Program-made: the position numbers and the translations under genes
Notes under the pieces: model-generated
Databases searched by the model: none
What the model was told of the DNA's origin: nothing
The model's input: only the letters and a program-made list of their open reading frames with translations
In this document: in pieces, positions 40,860 through 47,391 of the stretch
Numbering within the stretch: position 1 is the stretch's first letter
How the letters are laid out: each line of letters opens with the position of its first letter
Origin: RGIG3009 sp045630285
Lineage (GTDB): Bacteria; Bacillota; Clostridia; Oscillospirales; Acutalibacteraceae
Direction of reading: 5' to 3'
Assembly: GCA_045630285.1 (NCBI GenBank)
Contig: JAZQSX010000049.1
Span: 1 to 47,391, forward strand
Length of the DNA: 47,391 bases

Positions 40860-41446
40860 ACTTACCAAACAAACTGACAATCATCCGCATTATTTTGGCG
40901 CCGCTGTTTTTGCTGCTGACGGTGCTGGATTTCCCGTTCCATTATCTGGTGGCAGGGCTGGTGTTCGGTGCGGCAGCGTTGACCGATATGTACGACGGCC
41001 GCATCGCCCGTTCGCAGGGGTTGATCACCAATTTGGGCAAGTTCCTTGATCCGTTGGCGGATAAAATGCTGACGACGGCGGCACTGCTCTCCTTTCTGGC
41101 GATCGGTCGGCTGGACGTGTGGGCGGTCATGCTGGTGCTGACACGTGAGTTTATGGTGACGTCGGTGCGCCTGCTGGCGGCTAGGGACGGCACGGTTATC
41201 GCTGCCAATATCTGGGGTAAGCTCAAGACGGTGGCGCAGTTCGTGGCGATCCTCTTTGAGCTGGCGGCGTTGGAGTTTGCCACGTGGCAGGGAACCGTCC
41301 TCGCTTCGTGCGGGCTGTCCGATGCCGTGTTCAGCATTCCGTTGACGATCGGCTACGTGCTGCTGTGGGTGTCGGTGGTGCTGACGGTGGCTTCCGGCGT
41401 GCAATACGTGTGGAGCTACAAGCACTATTTCAAAAACGAAAAATAA
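40856..41446 (+). CDS. pgsA: CDP-diacylglycerol-glycerol-3-phosphate 3-phosphatidyltransferase PgsA
   Basis: This 196-residue integral membrane enzyme makes phosphatidylglycerol phosphate, the committed step to phosphatidylglycerol. The full CDP-alcohol phosphatidyltransferase signature is present: D44-x2-D47-G-x2-A-R52-x8-G61-x3-D65-x3-D69. Several hydrophobic helices follow, and the length fits PgsA. The first codon overlaps the rimO stop as ATGA. It is the last gene of the recA operon; no obvious terminator follows before the cysE T-box. Confidence 0.94.
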   Translation: MNLPNKLTIIRIILAPLFLLLTVLDFPFHYLVAGLVFGAAALTDMYDGRIARSQGLITNLGKFLDPLADKMLTTAALLSFLAIGRLDVWAVMLVLTREFMVTSVRLLAARDGTVIAANIWGKLKTVAQFVAILFELAALEFATWQGTVLASCGLSDAVFSIPLTIGYVLLWVSVVLTVASGVQYVWSYKHYFKNEK

Positions 41447-41471
41447 GGGTGGATTTTTTCAAAAAGTCTGC

Positions 41472-41477
41472 TATAAT
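41472..41477 (+). promoter_or_regulatory. -10 box of the cysE T-box leader
   Basis: A perfect TATAAT precedes the leader. No good -35 hexamer is visible at 16-18 bases, so some expression may come from read-through of the recA operon. Confidence 0.5.
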
Positions 41478-41483
41478 AAGAAT

Positions 41484-41723
41484 GTGAACTGCGTTGAGCG
41501 GGAGAAGTACCCGTGCGGCACCACAACAGAGAGAAAGCGTCGACGGCTGGAAGCGCTTTCGGTGGGGCGGCGGCGAAATGCACCCGTGAGCAGGCAGGGG
41601 GAACGGTATCCCAGTATCCCTGCCCGGCACGCCGCCGTTATCGGTAGTTGAGTAAAATGCGAAGTGGAACCGTGTGATGAGCACCTTCGCCGTGCCGTTT
41701 GGCGTGGCGAGGGTGATTTTTTT
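41484..41723 (+). promoter_or_regulatory. Cysteine T-box riboswitch leader of cysE-cysS
   Basis: The leader has a long stem I with AGAGAG near its base and a specifier region GCGAAATGCACC, in which TGC (41579-41581) is a cysteine codon. The T-box AAGTGGAACCGTG lies at 41662-41674. Its bulge reads TGGA, which pairs with a tRNA ending UCCA; U at the discriminator position is typical of tRNA-Cys, supporting the specificity. A terminator CACCTTCGCCGTGCC/GGCGTGGCGAGGGTG with a T-run (41682-41723) ends the leader. Uncharged tRNA-Cys should favour the antiterminator and switch on cysE-cysS. Confidence 0.92.
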
Positions 41724-41736
41724 ATAAGTTGGTGAG

Positions 41737-42375
41737 ATGATGTTTGACCATTTTCGAGAAGATATTGCGGTGATCCGTGACAAAGACCCTGCCGCTCGGT
41801 CGGCACTGGAGATCGTGTTGCTGTACAACGGCTTCAAAGCGGTGCGTTCCTACCGCAAGGCTAACTGGTGTTATCACCACGGCTTGAAGTTCCTGGCACG
41901 CTGGATCTCGCAGCGCTGCGTGCGCCGCACGGGTATTGAAATCCACCCCGGGGCGACGATCGGTCGGCGGTTGTTTATCGACCACGGCACGGGTGTGGTG
42001 ATCGGTGAGACGACCATTATCGGTGACGATTGTACGCTGTATCAGGGTGTGACGCTCGGCGGTACGGGTAAGGACACCGGTAAGCGACATCCCACGCTCG
42101 GCAACCACGTCATGGTGGGCGCCGGCGCCAAGGTGTTGGGTCCCATTGAGATCCACGATAACGCCCGTATTGCCGCCGGTGCGGTGGTGCTGACCGAGAT
42201 CCCCGAAAATGCGACCGCTGTCGGCGTGCCGGCGCGGGTGGTGCGTGTGGGCGGTCAGAAGGTCGTGGATCAGCTGGATCAGGTACACGTACCCGATCCG
42301 TTGGCACAGGAGATCGAGGCGTTGAAAGCACGCCTGACGATATTGGAAAACCAAGCAAAGGAGACAACGATATGA
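41737..42375 (+). CDS. cysE: Serine O-acetyltransferase CysE
   Basis: This 212-residue cytoplasmic enzyme makes O-acetylserine from serine and acetyl-CoA, the first step of cysteine synthesis. A helical N-terminus leads into the left-handed beta-helix of hexapeptide repeats ('IEIHPGATIGRRLFIDHGTGVVIGETTIIGDD', 'GVTLGGTG...KRHPTLGNHVMVGAGAKVLGPI'), ending 'GVPARVV'. It is the short Gram-positive form. ATG codons at 41737 and 41740 are both possible. It follows a Cys T-box and overlaps cysS by 4 bases. Confidence 0.95.
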   Translation: MMFDHFREDIAVIRDKDPAARSALEIVLLYNGFKAVRSYRKANWCYHHGLKFLARWISQRCVRRTGIEIHPGATIGRRLFIDHGTGVVIGETTIIGDDCTLYQGVTLGGTGKDTGKRHPTLGNHVMVGAGAKVLGPIEIHDNARIAAGAVVLTEIPENATAVGVPARVVRVGGQKVVDQLDQVHVPDPLAQEIEALKARLTILENQAKETTI

Positions 42376-43766
42376 AGATCTACAATACCATGGCTCGGGA
42401 TAAGGAAGAGCTGGTTACCTTAGAGGACGGCGTGGTGCGTATCTACGCCTGCGGTCCGACGGTGTACAACTATATCCACATCGGCAACGCCCGCCCGCTG
42501 TGCGTCTTTGACGTGCTTCGCCGCTACCTGGAGTGGCGTGGCTGGGACGTGCGCTTCGTGCAGAACTTTACCGATATTGACGACAAGATCATCCGCCGTG
42601 CCAACGAAGAAGGCACCGACTACAAGACCATTTCGGAGCGGTATATCGAGGAGTTCAAGATCGATGCAAAGGGTCTCGGTGTGCGTGAGGCGACGGTGCA
42701 TCCCCGTGCGACGCAGGAGATCGACGAGATCATCGACATCATCCGTACGTTGGAGGAAAAGGGCTACGCCTACCGTGCCGACAACGGCGACGTGTATTTC
42801 CGCACACGGCGTGACAGCGGCTACGGCAAGCTGTCGCATCAGCCGATCGACGATCTGGAGTCCGGCGCACGCATCGGCGTGGGCGAGGAGAAGGAGGATG
42901 CGCTGGATTTCGCTCTGTGGAAGGCGGCGAAGCCCGGCGAGCCGTTCTGGCCTTCTCCGTGGAGCGACGGTCGCCCCGGTTGGCACATTGAATGCTCGGC
43001 CATGGCTCGGCGGTATCTCGGCCAGTCCATTGATATCCACTGCGGCGGTCAAGATCTGATTTTCCCGCATCACGAAAACGAGGTCGCTCAGAGCGAGTGC
43101 TGCAACGAAGCACCGTTTGCCCGCTATTGGATGCACAACGGCTATATCAACGTGGACAACAAGAAAATGTCGAAATCGCTCGGCAATTTCTTCACGGTGC
43201 GTGACGTGGCGGAGAAATTCGGGTATGAGCCGATCCGTTTCTTCCTGATCTCCTCGTCCTACCGCAGCCCGATCAACTACAACGACGAAAGTATTGAGCA
43301 GGCGACTGCCGCTCTGGAGCGTCTTTACAATTGCCGCAACGGTTTGGAGTTTGCGCTGAAAAATGCGGCGGACGGCGAGGCGGACGCCGCTGTGACGGCG
43401 TTCTGCGACAAGCGTCGGGAGCAGTTCATTGTGGCAATGGACGACGATCTCAACACGGCGGACGGTATTGCGGCGTTGTTTGAGCTGGCGAAGGATTGCA
43501 ACCGCATGATCGCTGCGGGTCAGCCGACGAAGGGCAGCTGTGAGGCGGCGCTTCGTGCGTTTAACGAGCTGGCGGACGTGCTGGGGCTTTTGTATGCCCG
43601 TGAGGAGAAGGGCGACGACAGCGAGATCGAAGCGCTGATCGAAGCTCGTACCAAGGCTCGTGCCGAGAAAAACTGGGCGGAGTCCGACCGCATTCGTGAC
43701 GAGCTGAAGGCGATGGGTGTCGTCGTGGAGGATACGCCGCAGGGCGTGAAATGGCACCGTGCGTGA
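42372..43766 (+). CDS. cysS: Cysteinyl-tRNA synthetase
   Basis: This 464-residue class I aminoacyl-tRNA synthetase charges tRNA-Cys. Cys27 in 'YACGPTVYN' is the first zinc ligand, the HIGH-like motif is HIGN (36-39), and KMSKS is at 265-269. 'GWHIECSAM' carries the second zinc Cys, and 'HHENEVAQSE' lies between. The length is normal for the family. Its start overlaps the cysE stop (ATGA), placing both under the T-box, a common Firmicutes arrangement. Confidence 0.98.
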   Translation: MKIYNTMARDKEELVTLEDGVVRIYACGPTVYNYIHIGNARPLCVFDVLRRYLEWRGWDVRFVQNFTDIDDKIIRRANEEGTDYKTISERYIEEFKIDAKGLGVREATVHPRATQEIDEIIDIIRTLEEKGYAYRADNGDVYFRTRRDSGYGKLSHQPIDDLESGARIGVGEEKEDALDFALWKAAKPGEPFWPSPWSDGRPGWHIECSAMARRYLGQSIDIHCGGQDLIFPHHENEVAQSECCNEAPFARYWMHNGYINVDNKKMSKSLGNFFTVRDVAEKFGYEPIRFFLISSSYRSPINYNDESIEQATAALERLYNCRNGLEFALKNAADGEADAAVTAFCDKRREQFIVAMDDDLNTADGIAALFELAKDCNRMIAAGQPTKGSCEAALRAFNELADVLGLLYAREEKGDDSEIEALIEARTKARAEKNWAESDRIRDELKAMGVVVEDTPQGVKWHRA

Positions 43767-43816
43767 ATAGACGGCTGACGGCAGGGCATACTACCCCGTG
43801 AAAAGGGGGCGTGGCG

Positions 43817-44029
43817 ATGCTGTCCGATGCCGAACGCATCACGATGAAATTGGACGGAGTCCGTGACACCGCCGACCGCCGTGCGGCGGCGCAGGTACTG
43901 CGGGAGTTGCCCGGGGTACGCTCGGTGACGGTGCGTGGGGATGCCGCCCGTGTGACCTTCTCGCCCGATAAGACGACCGTGCCGCAGATGACGGCGGCGC
44001 TGGATCGGGCAGGATATACGGTGATATAA
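43817..44029 (+). CDS. Small HMA-like (ferredoxin-fold) protein without the CxxC metal site
   Basis: This 70-residue protein shows the beta-alpha-beta pattern of heavy-metal-associated domains: 'ITMKLDGVRDTADRRAAAQVL', 'LPGVRSVTVRGDAARVTFSPDKTTVPQMTAALDRAGYTVI'. The CxxC that normally sits after the first strand is absent; that position reads GVRDTADR. Copper binding in the usual way is therefore unlikely. The ATG at 43817 is preferred over a GTG at 43811 because GGGGG is only one base from the GTG. It lies 50 bases after cysS and ends in a shared terminator. Confidence 0.75.
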   Translation: MLSDAERITMKLDGVRDTADRRAAAQVLRELPGVRSVTVRGDAARVTFSPDKTTVPQMTAALDRAGYTVI

Positions 44030-44033
44030 AAAA

Positions 44034-44062
44034 GCGCACACAGGTGACTGTGTGCGCTTTTT
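44034..44062. terminator. Bidirectional terminator between the HMA-like gene and sigF
   Basis: GCGCACACAG and CTGTGTGCGC pair perfectly around GTGA, with A-runs on the left and TTTTT on the right. It serves both converging genes. Confidence 0.93.
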
Positions 44063-44068
44063 GTGGTT

Positions 44069-44740
44069 TTATGAGGTGAGTTGCTGGCGCAGTTCACGGA
44101 GAATGGCACGCTCACGGCGGCTGACTTGCACCTGCGTCATACCGAGCGTGTCGGCGACGTGCTGCTGCGTTTTTCGGCGAAAATACCGCAACTCGATGAG
44201 GGTGCGGTCACGGTCGGATAACGATTCCAGCACCTGCCGCAGGGCGAGACGGTTGGTGATCGACTCCTCGGGGGCGGCGACCGGCAGGTCGATCTCGTCG
44301 CCGTCGGCGTCGTCGGTGGCCCGTGTCAGCGACAGCGCCGGCAGCGCCGCACCGAGCGCTTCCACCACCTGTTCACGCTCCAGCCCGAGACAGTCTGCCA
44401 GCTCGCCGACGGTGGGCTCACGGCCCTCCCGTGCCTGAAACGTGTCACGCTCCTTCGAGACCTTCATCGACAGCTCCTTCAGGCTGCGGCTGACCTTGAC
44501 GGTGCCGCCGTCACGGAATAACCGCCGTATTTCGCCGAGAATGACGGGAACGGCGTAGGTGGATAGCTTGAGCCCTCGGCTGTCGTCAAAGCCGTCCACC
44601 GCCTTGACGAGCCCCATACACCCCGCCTGGTACAGATCGTCGTAGTCGATGCCACGCCCGATGAAGCGGCGTGCGCAGGTGTGTACCAGTCCGAGGTTTT
44701 GGCAGATGCGTTCGTCACGTGTCACCCTGCCGTCTCCCAC
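44069..44740 (-). CDS. sigF: Sporulation sigma factor SigF (SpoIIAC)
   Basis: This sigma-70-family factor of up to 223 residues directs forespore transcription. Region 2 is clear ('DYDDLYQAGCMGLVKAVDGFDDSRGLKLSTYAVPVILGEIRRLFRD'), then 'GTVKVSRSLKEL' of region 3, and a region 4 helix-turn-helix 'TQQHVADTLGMTQVQVSRRERAIL'. The first codon is GTG at 44740 or, with GGGAG upstream, GTG at 44725; both overlap the spoIIAB end. The N-terminus is about 30 residues shorter than in Bacillus subtilis SigF. It is identified as SigF rather than SigG by its place behind spoIIAA-spoIIAB. Confidence 0.92.
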   Translation of the reverse strand: MGDGRVTRDERICQNLGLVHTCARRFIGRGIDYDDLYQAGCMGLVKAVDGFDDSRGLKLSTYAVPVILGEIRRLFRDGGTVKVSRSLKELSMKVSKERDTFQAREGREPTVGELADCLGLEREQVVEALGAALPALSLTRATDDADGDEIDLPVAAPEESITNRLALRQVLESLSDRDRTLIELRYFRRKTQQHVADTLGMTQVQVSRRERAILRELRQQLTS

Positions 44741-45167
44741 GTACCGCTATGTATTTTTCCATGGTGACGGTGGTGCCTTTGCCGAGACGTGACGAAACAC
44801 GCAGATGATCGGTAAAGCTCTCCATCACCGAGAAGCCGAGGCCGGAGCGGTCGTCACCGCCGGTGGTGTAGAGGGGCTCCATGGCCTGCGACACGTCGGG
44901 AATGCCGCAGCCACGGTCGCTGATCTTGATGACGGTGCGCCCGTCGTCGTACAGCCGCATACGGATCGTGATGCTGCCGATCGTGTCACGGTAGGCGTGG
45001 ACGATGCAGTTGGTCACCGCCTCCGACACGGCGGTGCGCAGGTCGGCAAGCTCGTCCACCGCCGGGTCGAGCTGTGACAAAAACGAGGCGACCGCCGAGC
45101 GTGCAAACGCCTCGTTTGCCGAGCGGCTGGGGAAGGTGAGCTTCATTTCGTTGCTGGGTCGTTTCAT
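44715..45167 (-). CDS. spoIIAB: Anti-sigma F factor SpoIIAB
   Basis: This 150-residue serine kinase and anti-sigma factor holds SigF inactive and phosphorylates SpoIIAA. The GHKL ATP-binding boxes are present: N-box 'EAVTNCIVHAY', G1 'DRGCGIPD' and G2 'GLGFSVME'. The N-terminus 'ANEAFARSAVASFLSQLDP' matches the family closely. Its start overlaps the spoIIAA stop by 4 bases. Confidence 0.96.
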   Translation of the reverse strand: MKRPSNEMKLTFPSRSANEAFARSAVASFLSQLDPAVDELADLRTAVSEAVTNCIVHAYRDTIGSITIRMRLYDDGRTVIKISDRGCGIPDVSQAMEPLYTTGGDDRSGLGFSVMESFTDHLRVSSRLGKGTTVTMEKYIAVRGRRQGDT

Positions 45168-45493
45168 GGGTGCGTTACCTCCTTCGTATCATCCCAAATC
45201 GGCAGCTTTTCCAGTCCTGCCAGCTTCATCACACGGCGAAGGCGCTCTGAGGCACCGACCACGGACAGTGTTCCGCCACGGGCGAGCATCAGGCGGTAGC
45301 GTCCCATGATCAGCCCGATGCCGGAGCTGTCCATAAAGGTGACGCCCGAAAAATCGAGACATAGATGCTTCGCCGACGAGCGGTCGACGGCGCTGTCGAC
45401 CTGCTCACGCAGTGTGCGTGCCGCATGATGATCCAGCTCGCCCGACAGCCACACGGTGATCCCGTCGGTGTCGGTGCCCATTCGTATTACCAT
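45164..45493 (-). CDS. spoIIAA: Anti-sigma F factor antagonist SpoIIAA
   Basis: This 109-residue STAS-domain protein releases SigF by binding SpoIIAB when unphosphorylated. The phosphorylation loop is 'FMDSSGIGLIMGRY', with Ser57 equivalent to Bacillus Ser58. Three ATG codons stand in a row (45499, 45496, 45493); the third gives the best spacing (7 bases) from GGAGG. It is the first gene of the operon. A TATACT is visible upstream, but no convincing -35 or sigma-H site is clear. Confidence 0.93.
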   Translation of the reverse strand: MVIRMGTDTDGITVWLSGELDHHAARTLREQVDSAVDRSSAKHLCLDFSGVTFMDSSGIGLIMGRYRLMLARGGTLSVVGASERLRRVMKLAGLEKLPIWDDTKEVTHP

Positions 45494-45598
45494 CATCATT
45501 CCTCCGTTTCGTATAGTACCAGTATACGGCTCGTCCACCGCTTTTTTAGGGGAAACGTGTTGTCGGAGCCGAAGAAGTTTTGTCACATACAAAGAAAA

Positions 45599-45633
45599 AA
45601 CACCGCTCTTGGAGTGCTTCCAAGAGCGGTGTT
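45599..45633 (-). terminator. Rho-independent terminator of the flavoprotein operon
   Basis: A perfect 15-bp stem (AACACCGCTCTTGGA with its complement) around a 5-base loop. On the minus strand it is followed by a T-run and lies just after the oxidoreductase stop. Confidence 0.93.
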
Positions 45634-45641
45634 TCGTTTTG

Positions 45642-47231
45642 TTACAGACTTTCGATGAGGGCGGCGGCACAACGGATGCCGTCGACGGCCGCCGAGGTGA
45701 TGCCACCCGCATAGCCGGCGCCTTCGCCACAGGGGAACAGGCCACGCAGTGACGATTGGCACTGCTCGTCACGCAGAATGCGCACGGGGGAGGAGCTGCG
45801 GGATTCCACACCGGTCAGCACGGCGTCGTAGCGGTCAAAATCACGCAGTTTTTTGCCGAATTGCGGCAGGGCGGTGCGCAAGGACTGCGCTACAAACGCA
45901 GGGAGGCACTCCCGCAGGTCACACGGGGTGACGCCGGGGCGGTAGGACGGCTCGACGTCGCCGAGGGCGTGCGTTTCACGTCCCGCACAAAAATCACCCA
46001 CCAGCTGCACCGGCGCACGGTAGTCGCCACCACCGAGGGTATACGCCGCACGCTCCATGTGCCGTTGCAAGGCGATGCCCGCCAGCGGGGATGCATCGGG
46101 AAGATCCTCGGGTGTGACGCCGACCAGCAGCGCACTGTTGGAGTTGCGGGCGTCCCGAGCGAACACGCTCATACCGTTGACCGCCACGCCGCCCTCCTCC
46201 GAGGCGGCAGCAATGACCTCGCCGCCGGGACACATACAGAAGGTATAGACGCCTCGGCCTTGCGGCAGGGGGACGTTCAGCTTATAATCCGCCGCGCCCA
46301 GTGCGGGATGTCCCGCAGCGGCGCCGTATTGGCTGCGGTCGATGAGCTTGCGGGGATGCTCGATACGAACGCCCACCGCAAACGGTTTTTGCTCCATGGG
46401 GATGCCGAGCTCGTGCAGCATCGTCAGCGTATCACGGGCGCTGTGCCCGATCGCCAGAATGACACGGTCGCAGGGCAGTTCCTCGGTGCCGTTCGGGGTG
46501 CGCAGAGTCAGCCCCGTTACCGCACCGTGCTCGCAGGTGATGCCGATCGCCTGCGTTTCAAAACGCACCTCGCCGCCGAGGGCGAGGATCTGCTCACGCA
46601 AGCCACGCACGGCTGCCGTCAGACGATCGGTACCGACGTGCGGCTTGGCTTGCCACAAAATCTCTTCGGGTGCTCCGGCAGCCGCCAGTTCTTCCAGCAC
46701 CAGCCGACAGCGGGGGTCACGAATGCCGGTATTCAGCTTGCCGTCGGAAAACGTACCGGCGCCGCCCTCGCCAAACTGCACATTGGAGTGGGTGTCGAGG
46801 ACGCCCGTCAGACGAAAGCGGGTCACCGCTTCGGTGCGGCGCTCCACCGGCTCGCCCCGCTCGATCAGCAGGGGGCGCAGCTGTGCACGGGCAAGCATCA
46901 GTGCCGCAAACAGACCGGCAGGACCGCTGCCGACCACGACGGGTCGGTGGGTCGGGGTGACGGTGGGAGTCGGCAGAATATACGGAGTCGGGGCGTAGCG
47001 CTTGACCGACGGATGACGGCAGGCGGCAAGCACGGCCTCCTCCTCGGCAACCGTGACGCCCACGGTAATATCAAAAAGCAGATTCGGTTTTTTGCGGGCA
47101 TCCACCGAACGGCGGTGGAGACGGCAGGTGAGGATCTCACGGGGGGAGATGCCGAGACGGGCTGCCGCCAGACGGCGCAATTCATCGTCGGTATAGGAGA
47201 GCGGCAGGCGCAGAGAACTGATCTCGATCAT
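45642..47231 (-). CDS. FAD-dependent oxidoreductase (COG2509-type)
   Basis: This 529-residue flavoprotein has an extra N-terminal domain of about 95 residues ('LPLSYTDDELRRLAAARLGI...CRLHRRSVDARKKP') ahead of the dinucleotide fold GSGPAG at 101-106. 'FGEGGAGTFSDGKLNTG' and 'FCMCPGGEVIAAASE' are typical of this uncharacterised bacterial dehydrogenase family. The physiological substrate is unknown. The ATG at 47231 overlaps the stop of the upstream flavoprotein by 4 bases (ATGA), so the two are co-transcribed. Confidence 0.9.
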   Translation of the reverse strand: MIEISSLRLPLSYTDDELRRLAAARLGISPREILTCRLHRRSVDARKKPNLLFDITVGVTVAEEEAVLAACRHPSVKRYAPTPYILPTPTVTPTHRPVVVGSGPAGLFAALMLARAQLRPLLIERGEPVERRTEAVTRFRLTGVLDTHSNVQFGEGGAGTFSDGKLNTGIRDPRCRLVLEELAAAGAPEEILWQAKPHVGTDRLTAAVRGLREQILALGGEVRFETQAIGITCEHGAVTGLTLRTPNGTEELPCDRVILAIGHSARDTLTMLHELGIPMEQKPFAVGVRIEHPRKLIDRSQYGAAAGHPALGAADYKLNVPLPQGRGVYTFCMCPGGEVIAAASEEGGVAVNGMSVFARDARNSNSALLVGVTPEDLPDASPLAGIALQRHMERAAYTLGGGDYRAPVQLVGDFCAGRETHALGDVEPSYRPGVTPCDLRECLPAFVAQSLRTALPQFGKKLRDFDRYDAVLTGVESRSSSPVRILRDEQCQSSLRGLFPCGEGAGYAGGITSAAVDGIRCAAALIESL

Positions 47232-47391
47232 CGGGCCACCGCCTTTGCCGCCATATAGGCAGACGCCCACGCCCATTGCAGATTGAAGCCGCCGCAGTCG
47301 CCGTCCACGTCCAGTACCTCGCCGATGAGGTACAGATGCGGGACACGGCGGGACATCATGGTGCGGGGATCGACCTCGTCGGTCACGATGC
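47228..47391 (-). CDS. C-terminal end of a BaiN/YhiN-type NAD(P)/FAD-dependent oxidoreductase (partial)
   Basis: Only the last 53 or so codons are in the window. The end 'PHLYLIGEVLDVDGDCGGFNLQWAWASAYMAAKAVA' is the highly conserved C-terminal FAD-contacting block of the COG2081 flavoprotein family (BaiN, YhiN, HI0933). The rest lies beyond the right edge. Its stop overlaps the next gene's start by 4 bases. Confidence 0.9.
   Translation of the reverse strand, partial: IVTDEVDPRTMMSRRVPHLYLIGEVLDVDGDCGGFNLQWAWASAYMAAKAVAR

Noticed and set aside
45494..45811. Longer N-terminus for SpoIIAA reaching across the flavoprotein terminator
   Set aside because: It would read through a perfect terminator hairpin. 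The ATG at 45493 with GGAGG gives the standard family length.
1..47391. Insertion sequences, prophage or other mobile elements
   Set aside because: No transposase, integrase or phage structural gene was seen on either strand.

Overview
The window reads as chromosome of an endospore-forming, Gram-positive Clostridia member, most likely Oscillospirales/Ruminococcaceae-like and probably from a gut or similar plant-polymer-rich habitat. Supporting signs are the spoIIAA-spoIIAB-sigF operon, a cysteine T-box leader, AGGAGG-type ribosome sites, SPxTG-type sortase signals, and a GH3 enzyme with the reversed domain order known from Ruminococcus albus. This placement is inferred from gene content and style, not from a marker-gene comparison.

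Layout. Positions 1-275 hold a tRNA-Lys(TTT) on the minus strand, embedded in inverted and direct copies of its own 3' tail and several strong hairpins. A histidine phosphatase follows (357-992). From 1141 to 24269 lie four consecutive, separately promoted genes for secreted multidomain proteins (here called A-D), and a fifth (E) lies at 30080-37201. All five share a CARDB-like domain followed by a GH16-like glucanase domain with the same E-x-D-W-x-E motif. B-E add arrays of Ig-like Big_2 modules and carbohydrate-binding-like jelly-roll modules, giving proteins of 1489 to 2992 residues. They differ at the C-terminus: A has a simple membrane anchor, B and C have SPDTG sortase signals after a helical stalk, and D and E have no anchor but share an unrecognised terminal domain. 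Between D and E are a cytoplasmic GH3 beta-glucosidase-like enzyme, a small membrane protein, a 39-residue Lys/Asn/Gln repeat protein, a DivIVA-like coiled-coil protein, a PC4/YdbC protein and undecaprenyl-diphosphatase (uppP). Immediately after E is a 39-residue peptide with an excellent ribosome site.

From 37.4 kb onward the content is housekeeping: a possible structured RNA, then recA-recX-rimO-pgsA, each overlapping the next start; a Cys T-box leader with cysE-cysS and a small HMA-like protein; and, on the minus strand, the spoIIA operon and two flavoprotein oxidoreductases (the second running off the window).

Working model (inference). The five giant proteins form a surface-displayed and released beta-glucan-binding or -degrading set, or a surface-adhesion set that reuses a GH16 fold. 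The cytoplasmic GH3 enzyme would finish imported oligosaccharides. No transporter, sugar-responsive regulator gene or sortase gene is present in the window. The clearest regulatory clue is a perfect 12-bp inverted repeat over the -35 box of gene E.
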